From Curtobacterium sp. MCPF17_002 (GTDB taxonomy: Bacteria > Actinomycetota > Actinomycetes > Actinomycetales > Microbacteriaceae), in the NCBI RefSeq assembly GCF_003234115.2, contig NZ_CP126251.1:1-64000 (forward strand): a DNA stretch of 64,000 nucleotides, written 5' to 3'. Positions 37,382 through 45,684 of this stretch are shown piece by piece. Each line of letters opens with the position of its first letter. Position 1 is the first letter of the stretch. Position numbers and translations under genes: made by a program. Below the pieces are notes generated by a model. It did no database searches and had not been told where the DNA came from. It saw only the letters and a list, made by a program, of their open reading frames with translations.

Positions 37382-40300
37382 GTGTTCGCGACGTCGCCGT
37401 TGTCTGTCCGTTCTCGTTGGGTGATGCTCGCGGTGGTCACCTTGGTGGCGTTGCTGGGGTCGTTGTTGGCGGTGGTCTCGGCGCCGCAGGCGGCGCACGC
37501 GGAGGTGACGGGCACCGGTGGTCAGTACGTCCCGATGAACGAGCATTCCCGCGTCTATGACGGGGCGACGTCCTCGGATTCGTTCAAGACGGTGCAGATC
37601 GCCGGTGTCGATGGTCTCCCGACCAGTGGTATCGGTGCGGTGAGTCTGATGCTGACGGTGGTGAACCCGAACGGTCAGGGCCAGTTCGTGGGTCGGCCGG
37701 ACGCGGACGGGGCGAACACGTTGCTGATGATCTACGGCGCTGGTGTCGATGGGAACACGTCGAACACGTCGCTGCTGGCCGTGGGTGATGACGGCAAGAT
37801 CCGTGTCAACACGCAGACCTCGCAAACGCGCGTCGTGATCGATGTCACCGGGTACTACACCAGCACCGCGAACGGTGTGGGCGCGGGTGGGTTCGTGCCG
37901 GTGTCGAGCAAGCGGATCGTGAACACGGGTACCGCGACGAACGCGCCGCAAGGGCCGCTTACCGGTGGGAAGAGCTTCACGTTCACGGCTGCGGGTGCGA
38001 ACGGCGTGCCGGCGAATGCTGCCGCCGTGGCGGTGAACATCATCGTGAACAACGTCAACAGTGTCGCGGGTTGGGTGCGCCCATTCCCGGCCGGTGCGAC
38101 TGACCCGTCGGGGGCGCTGAATTACGGTCCGACGGGTGGGTTGTCCACGGCGATGAGTGCGCAGGTCGCGGTCGGGTCCGGCGGCAAGATCACCATCGAC
38201 ACGGCGGACAACGGCAGCAGTCTGAACGTGATCGTCGACGTGCAGGGATACTTCATGCCGAGCAACCCCGGCGGCGGGTTCACCCCGCAGACCGGACGAC
38301 TGATCGACACCCGCAGCGGCTCTGCCGTTGCGTCGAACGGGTCACTCGCCGTGCAGATTGCGGGCGCGAAGACCGGCATCCCGTCCGTGGAGGGTGGGCT
38401 GTCCGCGGTGGCGATCACGTTGACCGAGGTGCACCAAGGTGCCGATGGTGGCTACGCGAAGGCGTGGGCAGACGGTGCGCCTGAGCCCGATGGCAGCGTC
38501 ATGGACTACTCCCGCAACACGCAGACCCGGACGACGACCGCGACGATCCCGGTCGGCGTGAACGGGAAGATCCGCATCAAGAACGTCTCCGCAGCCGCCA
38601 CGGACTTCGTGGTCGACCTGCAGGGCACGTACAACTCTCTGCCGGGCGGTCCGTCGAACACGAACCAGACCGGTCAGCGGAAGTCCGCGACGACGCTGCC
38701 GTTCCCGATCACCGACCAGACGAACGCGTCGGTCGATGTAGGCACCGGCAACCTGCTGGTGACGACGACTGCGTTGTCGCTGCCGGGCGTGACGCAGAAC
38801 ACCACGATCGGTGCTGCGTACAACTCGCGAGCGACGAACAGGGCGAACAGGGCGAACAGCAACACGATGGACGCGAACCGGTGGCAGTACGCCCTCGCCG
38901 GTGCCGGTGACCTCTCAGCGAACTCCGCTGGCGTGGTCTACACCGACGCTGCCGGTACCGCATGGCTGTTCAAGCCCTCCGGGTCGCAGGGAGCGTTCAC
39001 CACCCCGGCGGGTATCCAGCAGACCCTGACGCGGGTGAACACGTCTGGCACGAACTACGAGTACACGCTGAAGGGGTGGACGACGAACTCGACCACCCAC
39101 TTCAACCTCGCCGGGCAGCCCACCTCGATCGTGGACCGCAATCAGAACCAGGTCAGCTTCAACACCTCCGACGGGTACCGGCTGAGCACGTTGGTCTCCA
39201 CCGCCGGACCAACCGGCGGGCGGACGGCAACGTCGTCCTACGCGAACGGGGTGCAGACCTTCAAGCAGACCAGCGGCTCGAGCACCCGTTCGGTCTCGTG
39301 GGCGAAGAGCGCGGCGGGTGACGTCACCACGTACACGGACTCGACCGGGAAGCAGACCACGTTCGCGTACACGAGCGGGGACCTCACCTCGATCACCGCG
39401 CCGACCGGCGGAGCGACCACGTTCACCTACGACTCCTCTGATCGGGTCACGCAGGTGCAGCAGCGCAACACCAGCGCCGGTTCCGCGGGCACCGCGGTGA
39501 CGCGGTTCTCGTACGCGAATGACACGACCACACAGGTCGCTGACCCGCGATCGGATCAGTCCGCCACGGTCGCGAATGCGAAGCACACCACGTACACGCT
39601 CGACAGCAACGACCTCGTCCTGAAGGCGGTGGATGCTGCGGGCCGGGAACGGTCTCGCACGTACAACCCGGCGAACAACGGTGTCGCCACGGCAACCACC
39701 GGCACCGCAGGCGATGCGGGGTCGGGGACGACGAAGAACATGTACGGGAAGAACAGCAGCCAGTCGCTGACCCAGTCCACCTCCGGCACCGGGTCGTCCT
39801 CCACTGCTGACTACGGTTCGGGATCGGCAACGGCGTACCTGCCGTCGAAGGTGACCTCGAGCTCGAGCACGTCGACCAGCATCGGCTACGACGGTGTCGG
39901 CAACGCGACCTCGTCCCAGTCGAGCAGTGACCCGGCTGCGACTTCGACCCTGACGTACAACAAGAAGGGCACCGACAACTACGCGTGGGGTGCGGTGAAG
40001 ACCGCCACCGCTCCGGGCAACAGCGGCAACCCGACGGTCTACGCGTACGACACGAACAACCAGCTCGGATCGATCACCCAGCCCACCGGCACCAGCCTCG
40101 GGGTGCAGAAGTACGCCTACGACGACTTCGGCCGGGTGAAGAACCACACCGACGGTGACGGCGGTGTCACCACGTACACGTACGACAACGACGACCGGCT
40201 CCTCACCACCGCATTCAGTGACGGCACGGCGACGGTGACGAGCACGTACGACGGCAACGGCAACCAGCTCACCCAGCAGTCCGCAACCGGAATCGTCACG

Positions 40301-41926
40301 AACACGTACGACCAGCGGAACCGGCTCACCTCCACGGTGAACACCGCTGGCGGCGGCACCGTGTCCTACGGGTACGACCTTGCCGGGAACACGGTGCAGG
40401 TCACGGATCAGACCGGAACCGTCACGCACGAGTACGACCCGACCGAGGTCCTCACCGCGACGACGTACCCGACCAGCTCGGGCACCGCGAAGCAGATCTA
40501 CCTCACCGACAAGCAGGGCCGCCGCACCGACACCTGGCTCGGCGCCTCCAACACCGCCACCGCCGGTGTCGAGCCGGCATCGTGGGCGGCGCACCAGACG
40601 CTGACCTACGACAAGTCCGGAAAGGTCACCAAGGTGCAGGCCTGGTCTGACAGCAGCAACCCGACCGTCGTGGTCGACACCGACTACTGCTACATGGCGA
40701 CCACTACGGCGCCGACCTGCACCACGTCCACGGCGAACGACCGCGACAAGCTGCAGTGGTCCTACGACAACATCGGCAAGCAGGCAACGAACTACGGCTA
40801 CCTCGCAGCCGACGGGGACACCCCGACGGACCGTTTGACCGGAATCACCCAGACCGGAGGGGCGAACCCGACGAACTGGGCGTACACGTACGACTCCGCC
40901 GGCAACCGCACCGAAGCGAAAGCCACGAACGCGGCGACCGGGGCGCTCAAGTCCGATCAGAAGCTGAGCTTCAACGCGGTCGGGCAGATCACCACCGCCG
41001 GGTACTCCTACGACGGTGTCGGCAACATGACCGTCGCACCCGGTGAGACGTACACGTACAACGGGGCGCAGCAGCTCACCGCGTCCACGAAGGACAGCGT
41101 GAAGACGTCGTACGAGTACGCCGGCGCCGACATGCTCAAGCTGCTCCACCAGGCCACCGACGGGGGCGCGGAGTACGACTACACGTATGGCACCTCTGAC
41201 AGCAATGGTGTTCCCGTGATCGCGAACCACACCATCGCCGGCACCGGGACGGCGGCTGTGATCAGCGACCCGACGACCGGGCAGGCGTTGGATCTCCGCA
41301 CGACGGACGGGACGACCAGCATGTACGTCACGGACGGCATCGGGAACCCCGCCGCGTCGATCGCCGACACTGGCAAGACGGCGTACACGGTGTCCTACGA
41401 CCCGTATGGTGCCGAGACCATCTCGACGGACGGCGCCGCGAGCGCGCAGTGGCAGCAGAACCCGTACGGGTACAAGAACGGACTCCGCTCAAGCAACACC
41501 GACACCGGGCTCACCAAGTTCGGCTACCGCTGGCAGTCCAGCGACACGGGCGGGTGGATCGAACGCGACACCCTCGACGCGCCCCTCGACCCCAACAACG
41601 CCAACCGTTACGCCTACGCTGGCGCAGACCCCATCAACCGCTCAGATCCTGCTGGTCGGGATGCGCTCGGTGACGGTCTCGCTTCTACAATCATCGCCGG
41701 TGTCATCGGATTCGGAGTGGGAGCGGGAATTTGTGCTCTGACCGCGGTCGAAACCTTCGGCGCTGGTTGCGTGGCAGGAGCACTCATCGGAGGTGCCGTG
41801 GGCGGCGGGATCGCCGGCGGGTATGTGGCCTACTCCAATGGAGACAACGTGGGCGAAGGCGCGGCGATCGGTGCGGGTCTTGGACTTCTTGCAGGCGGCA
41901 TTACCTTGGGACTTGGCGCACTTTGA
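37382..41926 (+). CDS. Exported RHS-repeat (WapA-like) polymorphic toxin candidate
   Basis: A 1514-residue secreted RHS protein. A Sec signal peptide (RSRWVMLAVVTLVALLGSLL, cut after AHA near 40) precedes three related beta-rich modules of about 125 residues (to about 420), each ending in a VVIDVTGYY-like strand. YD/RHS repeats follow (about 440-1350; YDSSDRVTQVQQ, YDDFGRVKNHTDGDGG), then the RHS core with FGYRWQSSDTGGWIERD and NRYAYAGADPINRSDPAG (about 1370-1424). The last 90 residues are a glycine-zipper, hydrophobic tip. GTG 37382 has AGGGG 8 nt upstream. The tip may be a membrane-active toxin, or only the linker of a toxin that has been lost. Confidence 0.88.
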   Translation: MFATSPLSVRSRWVMLAVVTLVALLGSLLAVVSAPQAAHAEVTGTGGQYVPMNEHSRVYDGATSSDSFKTVQIAGVDGLPTSGIGAVSLMLTVVNPNGQGQFVGRPDADGANTLLMIYGAGVDGNTSNTSLLAVGDDGKIRVNTQTSQTRVVIDVTGYYTSTANGVGAGGFVPVSSKRIVNTGTATNAPQGPLTGGKSFTFTAAGANGVPANAAAVAVNIIVNNVNSVAGWVRPFPAGATDPSGALNYGPTGGLSTAMSAQVAVGSGGKITIDTADNGSSLNVIVDVQGYFMPSNPGGGFTPQTGRLIDTRSGSAVASNGSLAVQIAGAKTGIPSVEGGLSAVAITLTEVHQGADGGYAKAWADGAPEPDGSVMDYSRNTQTRTTTATIPVGVNGKIRIKNVSAAATDFVVDLQGTYNSLPGGPSNTNQTGQRKSATTLPFPITDQTNASVDVGTGNLLVTTTALSLPGVTQNTTIGAAYNSRATNRANRANSNTMDANRWQYALAGAGDLSANSAGVVYTDAAGTAWLFKPSGSQGAFTTPAGIQQTLTRVNTSGTNYEYTLKGWTTNSTTHFNLAGQPTSIVDRNQNQVSFNTSDGYRLSTLVSTAGPTGGRTATSSYANGVQTFKQTSGSSTRSVSWAKSAAGDVTTYTDSTGKQTTFAYTSGDLTSITAPTGGATTFTYDSSDRVTQVQQRNTSAGSAGTAVTRFSYANDTTTQVADPRSDQSATVANAKHTTYTLDSNDLVLKAVDAAGRERSRTYNPANNGVATATTGTAGDAGSGTTKNMYGKNSSQSLTQSTSGTGSSSTADYGSGSATAYLPSKVTSSSSTSTSIGYDGVGNATSSQSSSDPAATSTLTYNKKGTDNYAWGAVKTATAPGNSGNPTVYAYDTNNQLGSITQPTGTSLGVQKYAYDDFGRVKNHTDGDGGVTTYTYDNDDRLLTTAFSDGTATVTSTYDGNGNQLTQQSATGIVTNTYDQRNRLTSTVNTAGGGTVSYGYDLAGNTVQVTDQTGTVTHEYDPTEVLTATTYPTSSGTAKQIYLTDKQGRRTDTWLGASNTATAGVEPASWAAHQTLTYDKSGKVTKVQAWSDSSNPTVVVDTDYCYMATTTAPTCTTSTANDRDKLQWSYDNIGKQATNYGYLAADGDTPTDRLTGITQTGGANPTNWAYTYDSAGNRTEAKATNAATGALKSDQKLSFNAVGQITTAGYSYDGVGNMTVAPGETYTYNGAQQLTASTKDSVKTSYEYAGADMLKLLHQATDGGAEYDYTYGTSDSNGVPVIANHTIAGTGTAAVISDPTTGQALDLRTTDGTTSMYVTDGIGNPAASIADTGKTAYTVSYDPYGAETISTDGAASAQWQQNPYGYKNGLRSSNTDTGLTKFGYRWQSSDTGGWIERDTLDAPLDPNNANRYAYAGADPINRSDPAGRDALGDGLASTIIAGVIGFGVGAGICALTAVETFGAGCVAGALIGGAVGGGIAGGYVAYSNGDNVGEGAAIGAGLGLLAGGITLGLGAL

Positions 41927-41942
41927 GATGAAAGGCATTGAA

Positions 41943-42152
41943 GTGACTCGCACGAACGAAGAACGACGCAAACGATTCCGCATCATCGCGGTCATCGGTG
42001 CAGTCGGCGTGATCCTGGCCCTGGGTGCAACTCTTGTTCCGGGTTTGCCTGCAGTGGTGGATTCCGCTCTGCCCTACTTGGCAATATTTTTCGCTCTCAT
42101 CGTTGCGTCGGCGCTAGTTCTCTTCGTGCAATCGAGGAGATCGCGAAAGTAG
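41943..42152 (+). CDS. Small two-helix membrane protein, candidate immunity protein
   Basis: A 69-residue protein with a charged start (MTRTNEERRKRFR), two hydrophobic helices (about 14-34 and 40-61) and a basic end (QSRRSRK). I prefer GTG 41943, which has AAAGG 7 nt upstream, to the in-frame ATG 41928. It lies 16 nt after the RHS stop. Immunity proteins usually follow toxin tips directly, and a membrane-embedded one would suit a membrane-active tip. That role is inference from position and topology. G+C is visibly lower than in the neighbourhood. Confidence 0.6.
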   Translation: MTRTNEERRKRFRIIAVIGAVGVILALGATLVPGLPAVVDSALPYLAIFFALIVASALVLFVQSRRSRK

Positions 42153-42283
42153 CGCATGCTCGATGGAGTGCGTCTCGACTGCCCTGGGGTTCGCAGTCCT
42201 GTGATCGGAACCTCCTTGCTCATCCTCGGTCTGCACAGCCTTTGAGGGATGCAGCATACGCAACCTCCTAGATAAAAAGAGAA

Positions 42284-42367
42284 ATGTTTGCAGCGGGTGC
42301 GGCAATCCCAATGATCGTCGCATTGATTGCTTTTACGGTAATCTCGGACTATAAACGGCGCAAGTAA
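42284..42367 (+). CDS. Very small membrane-like open frame
   Basis: A 27-codon frame, MFAAGAAIPMIVALIAFTVI followed by SDYKRRK, has AAAAGAGA just upstream and a single hydrophobic helix with a basic end, like the tail of the candidate immunity protein. It lies in the AT-richer zone (28 of 60 G+C in this and the following line). It could be a tiny gene or the remnant of a displaced immunity gene. Confidence 0.3.
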   Translation: MFAAGAAIPMIVALIAFTVISDYKRRK

Positions 42368-42723
42368 AGTAGAACGACTACCTTGTCTCGAGTTCTTGGC
42401 CTAAACATGGACAGCGGTGTCGGGGCCATCGCGACAGCAGGGTGCTATGCAGTTGCAGCTTAATTAGTTCGAGCCTGTTTCTGCGGCTTTCAATGTTGTT
42501 TACGGGTTCCCAATTGGGCGGCCGTCGACGGGGTCTGTGCGGCCACTATCCTCATTGGCTGTATCGGCGCTACGGCCGCCGGAGCAGCCTTGAATAACTC
42601 GATTTCGAAGTGAGTGGTCGGCAGCCGCCCCGCGGTGTGGTCGCAGGTCTCGCGGGCCGGAGGTGCAGTGCCAACCGGCACCGCGCCTCCAGTCCGCTGT
42701 GAAGCCGACCACCTGTCGGCCCG
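42368..42723. other. AT-richer debris region behind the RHS locus
   Basis: No intact gene is supported. One plus-strand frame open from 42464 to the stop at 42613 ends with GVCAATILIGCIGATAAGAA and LNNSISK, a hydrophobic Gly/Ala-rich tail that resembles a toxin tip without a start. Another short frame near 42403-42459 ends AGCYAVAA. These look like decayed tips or immunity genes. The interval closes with a degenerate GGACTGGAGGC palindrome. Confidence 0.4.
42653..42696. repeat. Imperfect palindrome of the GGACTGGAGGC family
   Basis: Left arm CGGGCCGGAGGTGCAGTGCC (42653-42672) pairs with CCGGCACCGCGCCTCCAGTCCG (right arm, 42675-42696) with four transitions, all in the left arm. It lies 28 bp past the stop of the minus-strand dehydrogenase gene and marks the end of the AT-richer RHS zone. 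Confidence 0.8.
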
Positions 42724-44112
42724 TCAGCCGATGCGGATCAGCTTCTTGTTGACGAACTCGTCGGCGCCGAGCGGGCCGAGCTCCCGGCCGAAGCCGCTGC
42801 CCTTGACGCCGCCGAACGGCAGTTCCGGGCTGTCCGCGCCGACGATGTTGACGTAGACCATGCCGGCCTCGATGCGGTCGGCGACACGGAGAGCCTGCTC
42901 GGCGTCGGTCGTGAAGAGGTACGAGCCGAGGCCGTAGGGGGTGTCGTTCGCGAGTGCGATCGCAGCCGTCTCGTCGGCCACCCGGTACACGGCGGCGACC
43001 GGGCCGAAGAACTCCTCGCGGTAGGCGTCGTTGTCCGCCGTGACGTCGGTCAGGACGGTCGGCGTGAAGGCGTTCCCCCGGCGCTCGCCACCCGTGACGA
43101 CGGTCGCACCCTGCCCGCGGGCGTCCGCCAGCTGCTGTTCGAGTCGATCGGCCGCAGCGGGCGAGGAGAGCGGCCCGAGTTCCGCACCGGGCGTGGTCGG
43201 GTCGGTCGGTGCGACGGCGGACATCGCCGCGGTGAACTTCGCGAGGAACGGCTCGTACAGGTCGTCGGCGACGAGGAAGCGCTTCGCGGCGTTGCAGACC
43301 TGGCCGTTGCCCTCGAGGCGGGTGGCGACCGCCGACTCCACGACGGCGTCGAGGTCCTCGGTCGAGAGCAGGATGAACGGGTCGGAACCGCCGAGCTCGA
43401 GGACGACCTTCGTGAGGTTCCGGCCGGCGATCTCGGCGACCGCAGCACCGGCGCGCGCCGATCCGGTCAGCGAGACGCCCTGCACCCGCGGATCGGCGAT
43501 GACGTCGGCCACCTGGTCGTTCGTCGCGAACACGTTCGTGTAGGCGCCCTCCGGGAACCCGGCGTCGGCGAAGACCTGCTCGATCGCGAGCGCCGACTCC
43601 GGGCACTGCGGGGCGTGCTTGAGCAGCACGGTGTTGCCGATGAGCAGGTTCGGTCCGGCGAACCGGGCGATCTGGTAGGCGGGGAAGTTCCACGGCATGA
43701 TGCCGAGCAGCACCCCGATCGACGACTTCCGGAGGAACGCGGAGCCCTCGCTGCCGGAGGCCAGGGTGATGGGCTCGTCCGCCAGGAACTCCGACGCGTG
43801 GTCGGCGTAGTAGTCGTAGATGTCGGCGCAGAAGTCGATCTCACCGACGGCCTGGTCGATCGGCTTCGCCATCTCGCGGACGATCGTGGCCGCCAGGTCG
43901 TCGCGGCGCTCCCGGTACAGCTCGGCCACTCGACGCAAGAGCACGGCTCGGTCGGCGACGGTGCTGGTGTCGGCGGTGTGGGCCCGGTCGGCGGCGTCGA
44001 TCGCCCCGCGGAGCTCGTCGTCGGTGATGGTCGGGAACGTGCGGAGCACCTCGCCCGTGGTCGGGTCGGTGACCGCGTACGCGGTGGCGGTGGCGGAAAC
44101 GGTGTCGGTCAT
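42724..44112 (-). CDS. NAD(P)-dependent succinate-semialdehyde dehydrogenase (second copy)
   Basis: A 462-residue aldehyde dehydrogenase unlike the gabD of this window but close to succinate-semialdehyde dehydrogenases of the SadH/GabD2 style. Motifs are GIMPWNFPAYQIARFAGPNLLIGN, VVLELGGSDPF with the base Glu, catalytic Cys in GNGQVCNAAKRF, and the closing ELPFGGVKGSGFGRELG. Length is normal. The ATG at 44112 lies 7 nt past the permease stop, so it is co-transcribed with permease and probably with aguA-aguB. It would finish the route from putrescine to succinate; exact substrate is inferred. Confidence 0.88.
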   Translation of the reverse strand: MTDTVSATATAYAVTDPTTGEVLRTFPTITDDELRGAIDAADRAHTADTSTVADRAVLLRRVAELYRERRDDLAATIVREMAKPIDQAVGEIDFCADIYDYYADHASEFLADEPITLASGSEGSAFLRKSSIGVLLGIMPWNFPAYQIARFAGPNLLIGNTVLLKHAPQCPESALAIEQVFADAGFPEGAYTNVFATNDQVADVIADPRVQGVSLTGSARAGAAVAEIAGRNLTKVVLELGGSDPFILLSTEDLDAVVESAVATRLEGNGQVCNAAKRFLVADDLYEPFLAKFTAAMSAVAPTDPTTPGAELGPLSSPAAADRLEQQLADARGQGATVVTGGERRGNAFTPTVLTDVTADNDAYREEFFGPVAAVYRVADETAAIALANDTPYGLGSYLFTTDAEQALRVADRIEAGMVYVNIVGADSPELPFGGVKGSGFGRELGPLGADEFVNKKLIRIG

Positions 44113-44119
44113 GGTGCTC

Positions 44120-45535
44120 CTAGGCCTGTTCGTCGGTCAGCTGCTTGTTGACGCCGGTCACCGGCTGGTTCTCGTCGAAGCCCTTCGGCTGGACGCGGAA
44201 CCCCTTCGTGATGACCAGCAGGTACACGAACCCGATCGCGGCCCAGACACCGCCGGCGATGAGCGCGTCGGCGTGCAGCTGGGACCAGAGAACACCCGTG
44301 AGGAGCATCGCGACGCCGGGCATCACCACGAAGGCGAAACGGTCGCGGACGGTGTGCCGGCGGCCCTCGCGCCAGGCGAAGTGCACGATCACCGTCAGGT
44401 TGACGAAGGTGAACGCGATGAGGGCGCCGAAGTTGATGTAGGACGAGATCGTGTCGAGGGAGAACGACATCGCGAGCAGCGTGACGGCGCCCACGATGAT
44501 GACGTTCGGGATGGGCGTGCGGGTCCGGGGGCTGACGTGACCGAACACCTTCTTCGGCAGGACGTTGTTCCGGCCCATCACGAGCAGCATCCGGGCCACG
44601 CTGGCGTGCGACGCGAGGCCGGACGCCAGTGCGGCGATGAACCCGGCGGCGACGAGGATCGCCTGGAACACCCGGCCGCCGACGAGCAGGCCGATCTGGG
44701 GGAGCGGGTCGTCGGTGAACTCGCCGAACGGGGCGTTCGTCGGGAACCGGAGCTGCGCGAAGTACGACGACACGAGGAAGATCACACCGCCGATGAGGAC
44801 CGTCATGAGGATGGCCTTCGGCATGATGCGGATCGACTTCGCCTCCTCCGTGTACATCGTCACGGCGTCGAAGCCGATGAACGAGAAGCAGACGACCGTC
44901 GCCCCGGTGAGGAGCGCCGACATCGTCACGCCGTCGTGGACGAACGGCTCGGTGCTGACGATCGTCCCGGCACCGGCACCCTTGACGAGTTCGATCACGG
45001 CGAAGACCACGAACGCGATCATCGCGAGGATCGCGCCGATGAGCAGCACCATGTTGAGGTTCGACCTGCCGCGCATCGACAGGCAGATCACCGTCGTGAC
45101 GAACACCGTGTAGACGACGACGGTCACCCAGGCCGGCAGGGCGGGGAAGACCTGCTCGAGGTACAGGCGGATGATGAGCGCGTTCACCATCGGGAGCAGC
45201 AGGTAGTCGAGGAGCGAGGCCCAGCCGACCATGAACCCGGCGTTCGGGTGGATCGACTCCCGCACGTACGTGTACGCGGAGCCGGCCGCCGGGTAGACCC
45301 GGACCATCTTCCCGTAGCTCACCGCGGTCAGGAGCATGATCACGAGGGCGATCAGGTAGGCGCTCGGGACGGCGCCCTTCGTCTCGTCGGACACGATGCC
45401 GAACGTGTCGAAGACGACGGTCGGGGTCATGTACCCGAGCCCGAGGCCGACGATCGCCCAGAGCCCGAGGCTGCGCTTCAGTGAACCGCCGCGCGCCGGG
45501 GCTGCCGGGGCGGTGACCGCGATGGGTGATGCCAT
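44120..45535 (-). CDS. APC-superfamily amino acid/polyamine permease
   Basis: A 471-residue transporter with about twelve hydrophobic segments. The N-terminal SLGLWAIVGLGLGYMTPTVVFDTFG and the YPAAGSAYTYVRESIHPNAGFMVGW segment carry the APC signature; FSFIGFDAVTMYTEEAK is also typical. I start at ATG 45535, with AGGGAAG about 9 nt upstream; the longer frame from 45667 would cover the operator-like repeat. Context with aguA, aguB and a semialdehyde dehydrogenase suggests import of putrescine, agmatine or GABA. Substrate not determinable from sequence. Confidence 0.88.
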   Translation of the reverse strand: MASPIAVTAPAAPARGGSLKRSLGLWAIVGLGLGYMTPTVVFDTFGIVSDETKGAVPSAYLIALVIMLLTAVSYGKMVRVYPAAGSAYTYVRESIHPNAGFMVGWASLLDYLLLPMVNALIIRLYLEQVFPALPAWVTVVVYTVFVTTVICLSMRGRSNLNMVLLIGAILAMIAFVVFAVIELVKGAGAGTIVSTEPFVHDGVTMSALLTGATVVCFSFIGFDAVTMYTEEAKSIRIMPKAILMTVLIGGVIFLVSSYFAQLRFPTNAPFGEFTDDPLPQIGLLVGGRVFQAILVAAGFIAALASGLASHASVARMLLVMGRNNVLPKKVFGHVSPRTRTPIPNVIIVGAVTLLAMSFSLDTISSYINFGALIAFTFVNLTVIVHFAWREGRRHTVRDRFAFVVMPGVAMLLTGVLWSQLHADALIAGGVWAAIGFVYLLVITKGFRVQPKGFDENQPVTGVNKQLTDEQA

Positions 45536-45631
45536 GAGCGTTGACTTCCCTGTTGGATCGGGGCCGGGCGTCGGTGCCCGGGCCGGTTCGGTTCGGTGCA
45601 CCATACCGATGCGCTCGGGCCCAGCGGACCG

Positions 45632-45673
45632 GACGCGGTGTACAGGGTCGTCGGTGACGATGTACACCGCGTC
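45632..45673. promoter_or_regulatory. 13-bp inverted repeat (TGTACA core) before the permease
   Basis: GACGCGGTGTACA (45632-45644) and its exact complement TGTACACCGCGTC (45661-45673) are separated by 16 bp, in the 149-bp gap between aguA and the permease, about 97-138 bp before the permease ATG. Its right arm shares GATGTACAC with the pucR-gabT promoter. It looks like a two-site operator. Confidence 0.6.
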
Positions 45674-45684
45674 GGGTGCTGCGG

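Noticed and set aside
42114-42323. A 69-codon minus-strand frame
   Set aside because: No ribosome site, overlaps the 3' end of the immunity candidate, and has no hydrophobic or domain pattern.
41700-42723. Prophage or insertion sequence in the AT-richer zone
   Set aside because: No transposase, integrase or terminal inverted repeats of an IS were found. RHS tip turnover explains the composition better.
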